NCBI GenBank assembly: GCA_037176845.1
Contig: JAYKXP010000090.1
Location: 1 to 64,000 of the forward strand
DNA length: 64,000 bases
Direction: 5' to 3'
Source: Paramarasmius palmivorus
Lineage: Eukaryota; Basidiomycota; Agaricomycetes; Agaricales; Marasmiaceae
The translations under genes and the position numbers were made by a program. The notes beneath the pieces were generated by a model. That model saw only the letters and a list, made by a program, of their open reading frames with translations, was not told the origin of the DNA and searched no databases. Every line of letters begins with the position of its first letter. Positions within the stretch are counted from its first letter, which is position 1. Positions 44,534 to 57,092 of this stretch are shown here, in pieces.

Positions 44534-47500
44534 CTAGCTTCGGGCTCCCAAAACACTGGCGAGTAACGCCATCCTGATCTGTTAAGGTAACAGCCGTCAG
44601 TATCTGGTCGATGATGTCTTTTTTTTTTAAAAAAAAAAAAACTCACGAAAAGGCCATAGCGCATCTGACGGAAGTAGACTGCGCGGCGAGAATCGAAGTC
44701 GACTTCTGGGTCGATTTCTATGTGATTGGGTTAGCATGCCGATAAGAATAAAGATAGATGATCGCTACTCACCATTGACACGAGGTAGAGGATGCATGAC
44801 GATCATCTCTTCCTTTGCTCTAGCAAGGACGGCATGGTCAATGCGGTATGCGTCTTTGACTTGCTGCCACTCGGCTTCGGTCAAGAACCGCTCCTTCTGC
44901 ACTCGAGTAACGTATAACACATCCGTCTCCGCCAGAACTTCTTCCAAACTCTCGCATTGGTAAACATGAATGCCAGCCTTGCGGGCAGCAGAGACTACAC
45001 TGGTGGGCATTGAGAGCGAAGGTGGCGAGACAAAATTGAGGCGGACGGAGTACAAGCAGAGAAGAGTCACCAGACTGTGAACTGTCCTTCCGTTCTTGAG
45101 GTCGCCAAGGATAGTGATAGTACGTCCGTTCACAGTACCCAACTCAGAACGGATAGTATAGATATCCAGCAAAGCCTACAAGGTTGATCGTTAGAGAGTA
45201 TGTACAAAGTTCTGCAGGGCGGCATACCTGTGTGGGGTGTTCACCGACTCCATCTCCAGCATTGATGATTGGTACAGGTGAAAACTTGGCTGCAAGTTGA
45301 GCGCTTCCAACGTCAGGATGACGGAGTACGATGGCGTCTCCATAGCAACCCAAAGTTCTCACGGTATCCGGAAGAGTCTCGCCTTTGGCAACAGAGGATG
45401 TGTCGGCGGAGATCTGAACTACTTCTCCTCCGCAACGCTTCATGGCAGCATCAAACGAGGAGCTTGTCCTTGTGGAGGGCTCATAGAATGCCGTGCATAA
45501 CACCTTTCCTTTTAAGATGTCAAGGGTGCCATTTCGCTCGACTTGCAATCTCATCTCGTGAGCCAGTGAGAAGAGGTCATAGAGATCTTGGCGAGTGAGC
45601 TGCTTAACCGACAAGATGTGTCGGTGATAGAACGAAGGATGAGGTGCAAGCGAAGAGAAGTGAAGCGGAGGAGCTGGAGGCCCCTGCATCACGGAAACCA
45701 TCGATTGAGAGGTAGAGACAGACAGTGCGCTTGGTTGTGACGCGGGAACATCTAGTTCTTTACCGGCCACATTAGTTGTGGATGGTACGTGACTAATTGT
45801 CGCAGCTGAGATGTCTTTGCCAATTGGCGTTGAGGCTAGATGACCATCTAAAAACGTTGTCTGTCCGTGAACAATTACACGGTGAATAGCACCAGTGACC
45901 TGGACCCCAGTGTCTAACGGAGACCAATGCGCTGATCTCGTCGCATAGGGTGCCTTTCGGCCAACGACGACCTCAACATGAGTTTGGGATTGGTCTGGCA
46001 GACCAAATATCTGAACGGGATTGTCATGTAAGCGTAGCTGAATGTCGTTAAGCGTCAAACGTTTGTCCGTAACGGCGGTCAAGAGCAAAGGAAGCGCCTC
46101 TTCGATACCGGACTCTGACGAGCTGGTGTGCCCGGTTTCGATTCCGAGCCGATACGGTGGGTTACCCACGGAAAATGCGTCAATCAGGTCCAGTTTGTGC
46201 CACAGAGCCTTTTGATCTTCAGCGGAGGGCAAACACGTCGAAGATGGGAATTGTTCTCGAGTAAAGAACAGGGCATACACGGAAACATCACAGGTGACCT
46301 TCAGGTTCTTGGCTTTGCTCAAGGAGATTAAAAGCATGTCGTCGACGGACTGGACGTTAGTGACGTGGATGCTTCGATTGTGCAGACTGGCGAGCAAAAG
46401 CAATGAGGCGAGATCTGAACCCTTGGCATCTGTGATGAGTGGCTTTTCCGTGGGCCACGAAGCAAAATGAGCGGCTACCGCAGACATCGGAATGGGAACA
46501 TGATTGATCCTGAACGGGATGAAAAGGGCTCGAGCTTCGGCCTTGAGCTCGTCGTCGAACAGGTGAACATTATCTGCAGAGGCAGAAACGCAGAAAGCGA
46601 CATTGCAGTAAGGGCCGCTTGCAAGGTTCGCCTTGGCAGTCTCGAGTGTTTGGCGATCGACAATGCCATTATTATGACCCTGAGGTATGATCACCGTAGT
46701 TGTGAAGCCTGCGCTGATAGATGCACGAGTGGTGTTAATCAGATCTTTGCTCTCTGGTACAGCCAATTCTGGCACGAAGGCTGCGACATTGACCAAACCT
46801 GGGAAAGTGTGTGTGATGTGCGAACTCTTGGAGTCGATGGTGGAGACGTCCAATGGCAGCTTGCGAACGAGGGCTTCAGCCAGCATCTTTGCATTCTTGA
46901 CATTGGTAATCAAAGGAATGGCGAAGTCGACAGCCATACGACGTGTATGGTAACCTTTGCTGGCATAACTAGCCGGACGCCGGTAGTGATTCTTGGACGG
47001 CAAGTTAATGTACATGTCAATGAGGTTATTGGCGAGATGCTGAGTGAGGGAGTACTCCGATTTTTGCTTGTCCCTGCTGTCCTCTCCCAGGGTCTCCAAG
47101 TACTAGAAAAGAGCATTAGTAGAAGAATTTGACTGAGGCCGATTTCCTCTCACCTTGCAAGGGACGTTATGTTCCTGTAAGAAATCTGCCGTTCCGGAAG
47201 TGGCAAAGATGTTGTATCCAACCGCATGAAGTTTCTGGATGGAAGGTAGTAACTCTAACTTCTCCCTATAACTTCCAATCGGAGAACAAAATGTTCTTCT
47301 TAGGCGGTATAATCCCGGTAGAGATCAGACCTTTGAGGTACGCCTCGTACTTGTCTTTGCCAAAGCACGCAACTTCACCGGTAGATGCCATTTCCACGCC
47401 CAATACTGGATCCGCACCTGATAACCGACTGAAGCTGAACTGAGGAACCTTGATACCCACATAGTCTGGAGGTAAGCCAGCATCCGGATAGGCTTCCACA

Positions 47501-50500
47501 GGCAGTCCGAGCATGGCTTTGGTAGCCATTTCAATGGCATCTATCCCAGTAACCTTCGACACAAAGGGGAATGACCTGGCGGCACGAAGATTGCACTCGA
47601 TGACCTTGATTTCGTTGTTCTTCGCGATGAACTGAATGTTGAACGGCCCAGTCACGTTTAGGGCGTTTCCGATCTTTGCTGTGGCGTCTTCGATCTGACG
47701 CACGGTCTGCGGGTCCAAGTCCTGGGGAGGATGAATCAAAGTGGCGTCACCGGAGTGGACACCAGCGTTCTCGACGTGCTCAGAAATGTAATGCATGATC
47801 ATCTTTCCGTCTTTAGCAACCGCATCCATCTCAATCTCCTTCGCCTGTTCAATGTATTTGGTGATAACAACAGGGTGATCCCTTGACACTGCAGTGGCTT
47901 GGGTGAGGTAGTTAGACAGATCGTCTGCGGTTGATACGACGTTCATCGCTGCTCCAGAAAGCACATATGAGGGCCTGACCAGCACGGGATACCCAACTTT
48001 TTCGCAAAAGGCGTAGGCCTCTTCGATGCTCGTCATCTCCTTCCAAAGTGGCTGGTCGACACCAATTTCATCCAACAATCGAGAGAACTTGAAGCGATTC
48101 TCGGCAGTATCAATCATCTCTGGAGATGTCCCGTAAATCTTGACGTTCTGCCTGTACAATGGCAAAGCGATGTTGTTCGGTGTCTGGCCTCCCATGGAGA
48201 GAATGACGCCCCTGGCACGCTCAGTGTCATAGATATCGAGTATAGTCTCGAGGCTGATGTTCTCGAAGTAGAGTCGGTCAGCCTCGTCATAATCGGTACT
48301 GACTGTCTCCGGGTTGTAGTTGACCATGACAGTGGGAAATCCTTGTTCTCTGAGAGTTCTGATTGCACGAACTGCACACCAATCAAACTCGACCGAAGAG
48401 CCGATACGGTACACACCCGAACCGAGAACCATAACACCCCGATCATTGAAGGAGATGTCGTGGGCGATGGCGTTATATGTCGTGTACAGGTAGTTGGTGT
48501 ATGCGGGGAATTCTGCAGCAACTGTGTCGATCTGTTTCACGAAGGGCATGATGCCGCTCTCTTGCCTCAGCCTCCGAACCGCAAGCTCCGTCGACCCGAG
48601 GCAATTGGCCATCTGGCGATCGGAGAAACCAAGCTGTTTGGCGCGTTTAACATCGTCAGGGCTAATAGAGGAAATGTTCAAAGTTGAAAGATGCTGCTCC
48701 ATTTTGAAGATGTATTGTAGCTTGGTTAAGAACCATTTATCGATATTGGTCATCTGCCAGATCTTTTCGACGCTGTATCCCCGGTGGAACGCGGTCGAGA
48801 TGGCGAATATCCTCTTGTCGGTAGGATTTATCAGCTCTTCGTCAATGTCCTCGACAAACTCGTTCTTCGCGAACCCGGAGAATTGGTCGTCGATGGCTCG
48901 GATGGCCTTTTGGATGGTTTCCTCGAAGGTGCGACCGATTGACATGACTTCACCGACCGATTTCATGCTACTGCTGAGCAGGCGAGAGACTCTGCTGAAC
49001 TTCTTCAGATCCCAACGAGGGATCTTTACTACGACATAATCCAAGCTGGGCTCGAAACATGCCGAGGTGACCTTGGTGACCGAATTCTTAATCTCGTTCA
49101 GAGGAATTCCGAGACCCAGTTTGGCGGCGATGAAGGCGAGCGGATAACCAGTGGCTTTCGAAGCAAGCGCAGATGAACGTGAAAGACGGGCATTGACCTA
49201 TTGTCAAGTCATTAATAGCGATACATGGTGGAAAAGTTTTGAGCTTACCTCGATGATACAGTACTCTTGTGATTCAGGGTTCAGGGCATACTGAATGTTA
49301 CATTCACCAACTACTCCAAGATGTCTGATCACATTGATAGCAGTGGTCCGGAGCATGTTGTAGTCGGAATCAGAGAGCGTCTGAGAGGGCGCTACGACTA
49401 TAGAGTCTCCCGTGTGGATACCGAGAGGATCGAAGTTCTGTTGCAAAAGACTCAGCCACTTGCTCTGCCTTACGAGACGAAAAAAACGCTTACCTCCATG
49501 TTACAAACAGTGATGCAGTTATCTCTGCAATCTCGGACAACCTCGTATTCGATCTCCTTCCAGCCCTTCATACTCTTCTCTACCAAGACCTGAGGGCTGG
49601 TGGCAAATGCCTTACCACACAGCGCCTTCAATCCAGCTTCATCTTGCGCGAATCCACTCCCCAGTCCTCCGAGAGCGTACGCAGCTCTCACAATAACCGG
49701 ATAGCCGATATCATTTGCGGCCGTGACCGCTTCCTCGATGTTGGTCGCGGTGAAACTCTTGGCACACCTCTCCCCAATCTCTGCCATTGCATTCGCGAAC
49801 AATTGACGGTCCTCCGTCATGATAATCGTATCGATAGGAGTTCCCAACACCTTCACACCCAACTGCTCAAACTCGTCCTTGAGCTTGATACCTACATTCA
49901 AAGCGGTCTGACCACCGAAGGTGACGTAGATACCATCCGGCTTCTCGTACTTGATGATCTTCCGAACGAAGTCAGGGGTTACGGGAAGGAAGTACACTTT
50001 GTCTGCGAGACCCTTGGAAGTAGCGATCGTGGCAATGTTGGGATTGACCATGATGGTATAAATGCCTTCTTCCTTGAGGGCTTTGATCGCCTGTGAGCCC
50101 GAGTAGTCGAATTCACCGGCTTGGCCGATAGATAGACCACCAGATCCTAGGATGAGGACTTTGGATACATTGGCACGAGGAACGCGTCTATCATTGTCTT
50201 CCTTCTTGCCTCCGGGCATCACGATGGGCTTCAACCGGCTTCCGGGAGCCAAGGAAGCGCAATCAAGGACGTTTTGAATGAACACGTCAAAGAGAAATTC
50301 CGTGTCCCGAGGGCCAGGAGTGGATTCTGGGTGAAACTGGACAGAGAAGAAGGGTTTATCTTCGCAGTAGATACCTTCGTTACTTCCGTCGTTGGCGTTC
50401 TTGAATAGTTCCTTCCATCCAGCGGGTAATGATGACGGGTATCGACTTGGAAACCATGGTTCTGGGACGTAATGTAACACCTCCCAGACATGGCGTCTGT

Positions 50501-51670
50501 ACAGGGGATGTTATGACCTCGGTTTCCGTACTTCATTTTGGAGGTGGTAGCGCCGGCCGCGAGGGCGAGGAGCTGATGTCCAAGACAGATACCGAATATG
50601 GGCTTGTCGGCACGTTCCAAGGCCTTTGACAGGCGGGCGATGGTTTCAGGTACCATAGTGGGATCACCTGGACCGTTGGAGATGAACAGTCCATCATAAG
50701 AATCAGACTCGGCTAAGAAATCGTAATTCCAGGGGACGATCTTCAACTCGACACCGCGGTTGATGAAGCATCGGATTTGGTTGTACTTCATACCGACATC
50801 GATAGCGAGAACGCGAATCTGGCGTCCAGTAGTGGGATGGAGGACAGGTTTCGAAACGGGTTTATAAACTCGTGGAGCGTTGATGGATACCGCAGCGACC
50901 AAATTGATCTGGTTGGGATCATAGAAGGGAATGTCAACGTAGTTCTCTCTCCAACCGGCAGGTGAGAGCGAATTAGGCGAAGGCGCCCGAGATGCATTCT
51001 GAGATTGTGCGCCCCGAGGGACAGACGATCCCATACGCCTGGGACTGTCGGGGTTCCTGGCAAGGACTTTACCGAGCATCGAACCCTTTTCTCGTATCTT
51101 TTTGGTAAGAACACGCGTGTCGACGCCATAGATCGCTGGTACGCCATTTTCTTTAAGCCAGGCGCCCAGTGACGATTTTGCGAGGAAATGGCTAAAATCT
51201 TTGGAATAGTACCCGATAACGAGGGCAGCTACATGTATCCTCGAAGATTCAAACTCGAGAGGGAGATCTTCTAGAGGATTTTTGGGGCGTTCGGGGACAC
51301 CGTAATTGCCGACGAGGGGATACGTCAGTACGAGAATTTGGCCCTCGTATGATGGATCGGTGAGAGATTCGTGTATCCGACCATGCCTATAGCTATATTA
51401 GTACAAGCAATTCCAACTACGACAAATGAAACACGTACCTGTCTGGAATACGCATTCACCAGCGACACTTTTACCTTCAGCCCCAAAGCTTATGCCTCGG
51501 TAGGCTGAGCCATCGCTAAGTTCGAGAACTGCATCAATGTTCTCTGCATCTTCTTCTGCTGATGGAGCAGTTGCAAAGGGAATGGGCCCGTTTGGAGGAA
51601 ACTGGCTTCGAGATCGGGAAAATGCAGGACGAACTGGAGGGACGTGGCCAGGTGGGTTGGAGAGAGCCAT
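44534..51670 (-). CDS. URA2: URA2: multifunctional CPSase II / ATCase, three frameshifts
   Basis: Eight exons on the minus strand (51439-51670, 49494-51386, 49249-49437, 47154-49197, 45228-47102, 44773-45175, 44647-44717, 44534-44578) cover about 2250 codons. The order is glutamine amidotransferase ([25 protein letters not shown]), two carbamoyl-phosphate synthetase halves ([39 protein letters not shown]), an inactive dihydroorotase-like segment, and aspartate carbamoyltransferase ([26 protein letters not shown]). It catalyses the first two steps of pyrimidine synthesis. Three 1-nt length changes break the frame: one base missing near 51371-51376 (after GMVGYT), one missing near 50430-50443 (after GFQVD), and one extra at 47280 (KKNILFS before IGSYREK). 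Exon lengths deviate from frame by exactly these amounts. The last intron contains 10 T followed by 13 A at 44619-44641. Identity is certain; functionality of this copy is not. Confidence 0.93.
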
Positions 51671-51999
51671 GCAGGAGAATTTTTTAACGGATTGTTATTC
51701 GTAATGAAGGTAAAGAATCTCCTCTCCACCCGAGCCAAGAAAGAGTGAGGAGGTGGTGTAGGTTGGTTCGAGTGGAGAGGAGAGAAGAAAAATTGTCGGC
51801 TAGCCCGGCTTTTTATATCTTTTCCATTCCCACGCATGGCAAATCTATCTTTTTTATCATCGCTTTTGCCATATCGGGATGATTCTCATCGATGCAGATC
51901 CGAGCGCTTGTTTGTTCCTTCAAACAGCTTGGGCGTCGTCGGATTTCTTGGTGAACGTTCAGATCCATATCATAAAAAGTACTACATGTTAAGATATCT
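51671..51999. promoter_or_regulatory. URA2 upstream region
   Basis: This 329-bp stretch lies between the URA2 start codon and the 3' end of the spherulin-like gene on the same strand. It must contain the URA2 promoter. No named element was recognised. Confidence 0.4.
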
Positions 52000-52952
52000 T
52001 CATGCCGAAGCAGCTGCTTGAACCAGATCAACAAAGTTATCCCAATCTCCTGGAATCGAGGTATATTCTGCATCTGTCAAGAAAATAGCCCCAATTCTGT
52101 CCGTGCCAATCAGCTGATTGACCAGAGATGCATCGGTGGTGGAAGGTCCGTGATGAAGGACGACTGCTTGCTTCGACGCAGGAGTCGATGATGAGAAGCT
52201 GAGTTGGTCCAGGCTATTGATACGATTGTGAGCATCGAAAACACTCGATTTTTCAAGATGACTTACTTAAAGTCACTGTAGCTCTCTCGGCTGTTATGAA
52301 TGAGAGTTGAAAACGGGTAATATCCAGCATCAGCGGCAGGTTCCGGGGTTTAATATCACCTACATCCCAAGAAGTGTTGATCAGATCAAGACAGCTCAAC
52401 CTGCCGTGCCGAATACACTCACCGGAGAACTGGAACCAAAAGCAGAGCGCGCTTGTGAGGCAAGGGTGCTGAAATAAGAGACATTGCCAGCGTTGCTGGA
52501 TGCTTCATCGAAGAAAATACCATCAGGTCGGTATTCCGAAGACCATCCCGCATAGGTAGTTATATTCGTGTTCACGGCATCGAGTGTCTGGGCTCCGTAG
52601 TTGGTATGAACGTATCCAATGATGTGAACATTAGAACTAGCACTCCTAAGCTGGGGAATGCATGGCGTCCAGTCAAAGTTTGGTTGTGTCTGAGGTAATC
52701 CCGGTCCACTGTCAGGATTGATGACTAGCCAGAAAGGAAGATCGGGGTGGCTCGTGGCACTATGGGAGAATTAACAGGAGTCGATATGATAGAGACGAAT
52801 TCGCACGCGTCAACTACCCTTGTCCATCCACCGCAAACAGTATTCTGGAATGGGTAGATGTACAGTGGGAATAGTACTCCCGACTGAATTTGTGCAGCAA
52901 CAGTCGTGGCGGTGGCAAGGAGAGCAATTAGCTTGGCAAAGGATCCGAGCAT
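52000..52952 (-). CDS. Spherulation-specific family 4 protein, frameshifted
   Basis: Four exons on the minus strand (52807-52952, 52423-52759, 52267-52359, 52000-52213) give about 262 residues. A signal peptide (MLGSFAKLIALLATATTVAA) precedes QSGVLFPLYIYP. Later come LPFWLVINPDSGPG, NVHIIGYVHTNYG, GIFFDEAS and VILNPGT, the core motifs of the spherulin-4 family, a secreted TIM-barrel-like glycosidase-related group found in many fungi. The third exon carries one extra base at about 52338: the frame reads VILNPGT and then must shift to give AADAGYYPFSTLIH. It is either a broken gene or a base error. The natural substrate is unknown. The gene is close to URA2, which shows the same kind of change. 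Confidence 0.78.
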
Positions 52953-53409
52953 GGTTGATGTTGGAGTGTGCTAGAGCATGCTTGCCCTTTTATACTGGGT
53001 ATCGGTTGACGGCAACGGGCACGGCACCGTGTTAGGTCTGAATTTGAACACAGTGATAAATAATAGTGTAATCGGCATTCAGGGACACGCACCCGTTATA
53101 TAGAATATCGAACGCCTGGTTCCACATTGCCCAGTCACATCACCGTTTCATTCCAACGCGCATCAGCATCAGCACGTACCTGGATTATTGCGCCATTTTC
53201 TAGTACGTAGCCACACAACCTGGATCCGAAGGCTATGTAAGATAACTTGTGATACACGGAGAGAATTTGTATGCTCATTCTTCGCCTCTGTTCTGAGACT
53301 CATCAGTTTTCAACTTGGGTTTGGGATGGGCGCCTATTGAGCGCTAAATGTGGTGGCAAGTCTGACATTCGAGGAGTGAAAAACTACAGCTACACGCTTC
53401 CATTCTTCT
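52953..53409. other. Intergenic, upstream of the spherulin-like gene
   Basis: Promoter side of the spherulin-like gene and 3' flank of the transporter gene. No supported reading frame or repeat was seen. Confidence 0.4.
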
Positions 53410-56106
53410 TCAGTGAATATACCGAAATGAAGGATGAAGATTTCCCAGCCTAGTGACACGAATTTAGCTATTTTCGAAAGATCAGCTGGAACTCACTGTT
53501 CTACACCACCCTCGTGCAATCTATAATCCCTAGCCCCCGAGTCCCGCTTTCGGTTCTCATATCGCTGGTACAAAAACAGCCCAATTGCACCCGCGCAAAG
53601 AGAGGCCGCCATTGAGAGATTGAATGAGTTGCCTTTGTGGTAGCCAGTCGAAGCATCTGTTTGTACGTATGCCCTTTATAGTGTTTCGCGTTAGTAAGAG
53701 CGCATCAGAGGTAGACCAAAGTAGGCACCAGACGCCGGCAATTGAACCTAAGGAATTAGCTTGCACTGTGAACGCTGCGCAGTAGTAAGAGGTCTTGCTC
53801 ACCGATTCCACCAAAGCCAGTGACGACTGCACCGACCATCGCACGAATAGTATCCGGCGACGCATTCGAGGCAGCCCATCCGAGTACAACAGGTCCGTTG
53901 ATCTACGAGGAAATTCCGAGAATTATATAGTATCAAAAGACGAAGGCTAGGCAACACCCACGAAACCGCCTGTCAAATTGAGAAAACACGCCGCGTATCT
54001 GGCCTGTTTCGCTGTTGCGTCTGTTGATATCCAAATGCTATCTTGAAGAAGTCTCAATATGCATGGAATTCCAATGAAAGACGGAGCACATCCTACAATA
54101 GTCATGAATCCCACCAAAGACCGAGAATGGCCAGTGCATTCGGAGCTTGATACAGCCTATGGTAGCCAACAGAGCGACGACAGTCGCAGTCCTGCAAGAC
54201 GTAAAATGTAGGAGCCACAAAATATGTTCGTAGTTGTGTCCTACGCGTATATCGGTACGACAAGTAGTTGGATTCGGACAGTAGTTGCGTCCGGGTAGTT
54301 GAGTTTGAGGATAGACGGTCTGGGCGAGCAAAGGGTCAGTGAAAGGTAGTAGGCATCGTTAAGCGACTCAATGTCGGGGCATACAAAAATATTCCAAGTC
54401 CTTGCACAGATAGATTGTCGACCTGCATTGCCAGCTTTATTGGCCACCGGTCAAAAGCAGATTCAAACATACGATGTAAAGCCTGTTCTGATTGAGCAAT
54501 GGATAAAAAGTCAAGCCAATAACATACTCACCAGACACATGTCAAAGTTGTTACATCTATGACACCGCGTTTTAGTAGCTTCCGATTGATACCTTCCTTC
54601 GTGTCTTTAATCTATAACATAGATGATAAGCACAAACATGATGCAGACAATGTTCATCGCACCTGTGGCTGATCGGCGTACACTCGAGCGATAGCTAAAG
54701 TTCGCTCTTCTTCGTTGAACATGCGAGTGCGTTCAGGATCAGTAGGGAATATGGGAATGAGGGTAAGACCAAGACCAATTGTAATGATCCCCTCTGTAAA
54801 CGGCAGATATTGAAACGCTCGCGCGTAAAGGGTTGGGTAGCTCACCGACTAGAAATATATTTTGCCACGAGGAACGGTTTCCAATTTGACCCTGTGTACA
54901 AATGTTGAATACTGATGCATCACTGCTAGATTCTTTCTTGAGAGCTTACGACGCGAAGCAAACCTGCAGCGAGAAGACCGCCGACTAATAGCAACTTCAG
55001 GTCAACAAGCATGTTAGGAGACATGGATGGCTTACATCCCCCAGCAGATCCCGCAGCTATGAGCATGAAGCAACCCACGCGACTTGTGAGCTCATGCCTG
55101 CGGTAATAGCTACAGATAGTTTAGCCTTCATTCAATGCCTTGGATGACAATTTACCGGGTAAGCAGATAACTGTGGTATCAAAGCATCAATGCGTAGGCG
55201 GGTACGTTTGACAGATTGTCACTATACCTTATGCCAGGCATTGAAGCCGCCTCCGTCAGACCAAGTAGCACCCTGGTGGCGTAGAACCCTCCACGACCTG
55301 ATCGGAGAATCGGCTAAGTTATGGTGTTGGTTGTATGAGGGTAAAGTGACCTTCGATAAACGCCGTTCCAAGAGTAACAAGGCCGAACATGACGATGCTA
55401 GAAAATGGTTAAATCATCAGCTGGCAAGCATACCGAGAACGAAGACTGACGAGATAGGAACTACAACGAAACCTGCCTTCTTGATGAGAAGGGCGAGTGG
55501 GATTTCAAAAACGAGGTAGGTGACATAGTACTGATGGGATTTTAACTGGTGGATTTGAGTCTATAGCGGCCTGAACCTACAAGGCTCGTTCCAATGTTGA
55601 CTACATGGCGTCAGTGATGTTTCTATCACTTGGCTCCAAATATCACATCCTTACAATCATAGGTATGAAGGCCAAGGTCTGTGACAAGCCCTGCTGATCT
55701 ATAGCCACGTTTCTGTGACAGAATACCGCCAATTCAATATACTCACCTAGCATTCCCAATATTCTTTATCGATATGCCGATAGTAAGCTGATGACTGGAT
55801 CAATAACTTTGAAGAGAGTTTCTTACTCCGCGCTGTAGAAGGTGGGATGAGAACTCAATCGACTGAATGGTAAATTGGCTCACGTCCAAGAAGTTCAGCG
55901 CATAGCAAAGAGTCGCGATGGGGAGGATTCTGTAAGTAAAATGACTTTACACCGGCACAGCTGGACAAGTCGAGAAGGTACACGTACATCAGGTCAAGCT
56001 TTCTGCGCAAGTTCTTCTCCTTCTGTGGGTCAATTTGAGGTGACAATGATAGTTCGTTCAAGGAATCCTTCGCCAAAGAACCTGACTCGCTCTTGTGAGT
56101 TGCCAT
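53410..56106 (-). CDS. MFS transporter, anion:cation symporter (DAL5-like)
   Basis: A many-exon gene on the minus strand with its ATG at 56106 (MATHKSESGSLAKDSLNELS) and stop at 53410-53412. The first exons were read as 55988-56106, 55884-55929, 55827-55832 (only 6 nt), 55747-55763 (17 nt) and one ending at 55698 upward. Together they give the first transmembrane helix and the signature ATLCYALNFLDRGNIGNARS of allantoate/nicotinate-type permeases. Further downstream come SHQYYVTYLVFEIPLALLIK and the cytosolic loop PTDPERTRMFNEEERTLAIARV. The tail ends ENRKRDSGARDYRLHEGGVE..HPSFRYIH, also typical. The remaining exon borders were not all resolved. The protein should sit in the plasma membrane and import an organic anion; the substrate is not predictable from the sequence. 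Confidence 0.82.
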
Positions 56107-56412
56107 GATCTGAGTTAAGGGAAAAGATGAGAGCACATGTGTTACCTATATATATGTATGGGAGATAAGACGTCGCAGCGCCCGAACATATTCATTCGGA
56201 CAATTCGGTAGCAGTATCTCGCAGGATGTTCGCCCACACGCCCTCGTGATACATCAAACTGTATAAGATACAAGCCAATAGATTCACAGGTCCAGGAACA
56301 ACGATGAGATAGGAAATACAATGCGATACTGGGTCGTAAATGAGGGGTTGACGCAAATGGACACCATCCCAGTAGTGTCGAATAGATCGAGGTATATAAT
56401 GAATATGGAGCT
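56107..56412. other. Intergenic between transporter and roadblock gene
   Basis: Promoter of the transporter and 3' flank of the roadblock gene, both on the minus strand. Nothing else was recognised. Confidence 0.4.
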
Positions 56413-56969
56413 TTATGATGTCGGGTCGTGAAGTACGGCGAGAAGGTATTTGCCGTCTGTTCGTTGAGTGAGTAGAAGTGTACCAGAATCGTTCGAGGAC
56501 GAACCAGGTGATATCATGATTTCATGCCGTTTAGTGCGAATACGTAGGAATTTAACATCGTCCTATTCGTGAGTTAGCATTGTTTCCGCCAAGGAGCCTA
56601 TATGAAGACGCACTCCGTCGCTCTCGCCGCCATTTATTTCTTCCAGCCCACTCTGAACGCTTTCAACTATCTTTCCAATGACTGCAGCATACTTCTTGCC
56701 CTTTTCGCCCTCAAAGACCACACCGGAGTGCCGTATTATGCTGACAGGGTGTCCTCTGGATAACAGCATGTATCCAAGTACTGAGCGATGTGACGACAAA
56801 AGGCTTAGTGTCTGTTCAAGCTCGGGTGACATCGCTTGCGTAGAGGTTGCTGTTGAACTAGACGGTGCATTTTGCTGAGAGACGAGCGGTGGTGCGGTTT
56901 GCGCAGATATGGACTAGACAATAATGATTAGGCATGGAAAATTGTGAAGGATGTGTTGGCACTGACCAT
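56413..56969 (-). CDS. Dynein light chain roadblock/LC7
   Basis: Four exons on the minus strand (56967-56969, 56614-56913, 56505-56562, 56413-56456) give 134 residues. The first exon is a bare ATG before a GTCAGT donor, as in the cofilin gene. After a disordered Ser/Thr/Gln-rich leader of about 30 residues, the domain reads SHRSVLGYMLLSRGHPVSII, KYAAVIGKIVESVQSGLEE, and RIRTKRHEIMISPDGKYLLA. This last segment, built across two introns, is the family signature. The protein is a small dimeric subunit of cytoplasmic dynein; LC7-like folds also occur in small-GTPase regulators. The last intron has a GTTCGT donor. An alternative start at the internal ATG (MSPELEQTL) would remove only the leader. 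It diverges from RNA1 with 123 bp between start codons. Confidence 0.85.
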
Positions 56970-57092
56970 GATAGTGGTGTTTGTGCAAGTTGCTTGCCGC
57001 GCGACGCGATCACCTTTTTCCAACTTTTACCAGGACCACGATATCGATATCCCTTACTTCCCTTCCCTTCTCTATTCTCATTAAATCTTACG

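Noticed and set aside
47259..47280. A 22-bp intron (GTTCTC..ATAG) that would bypass the third URA2 break
   Set aside because: It would keep the frame but is too short for fungal splicing and would delete the conserved SIGSYR stretch; a one-base insertion explains the data better.
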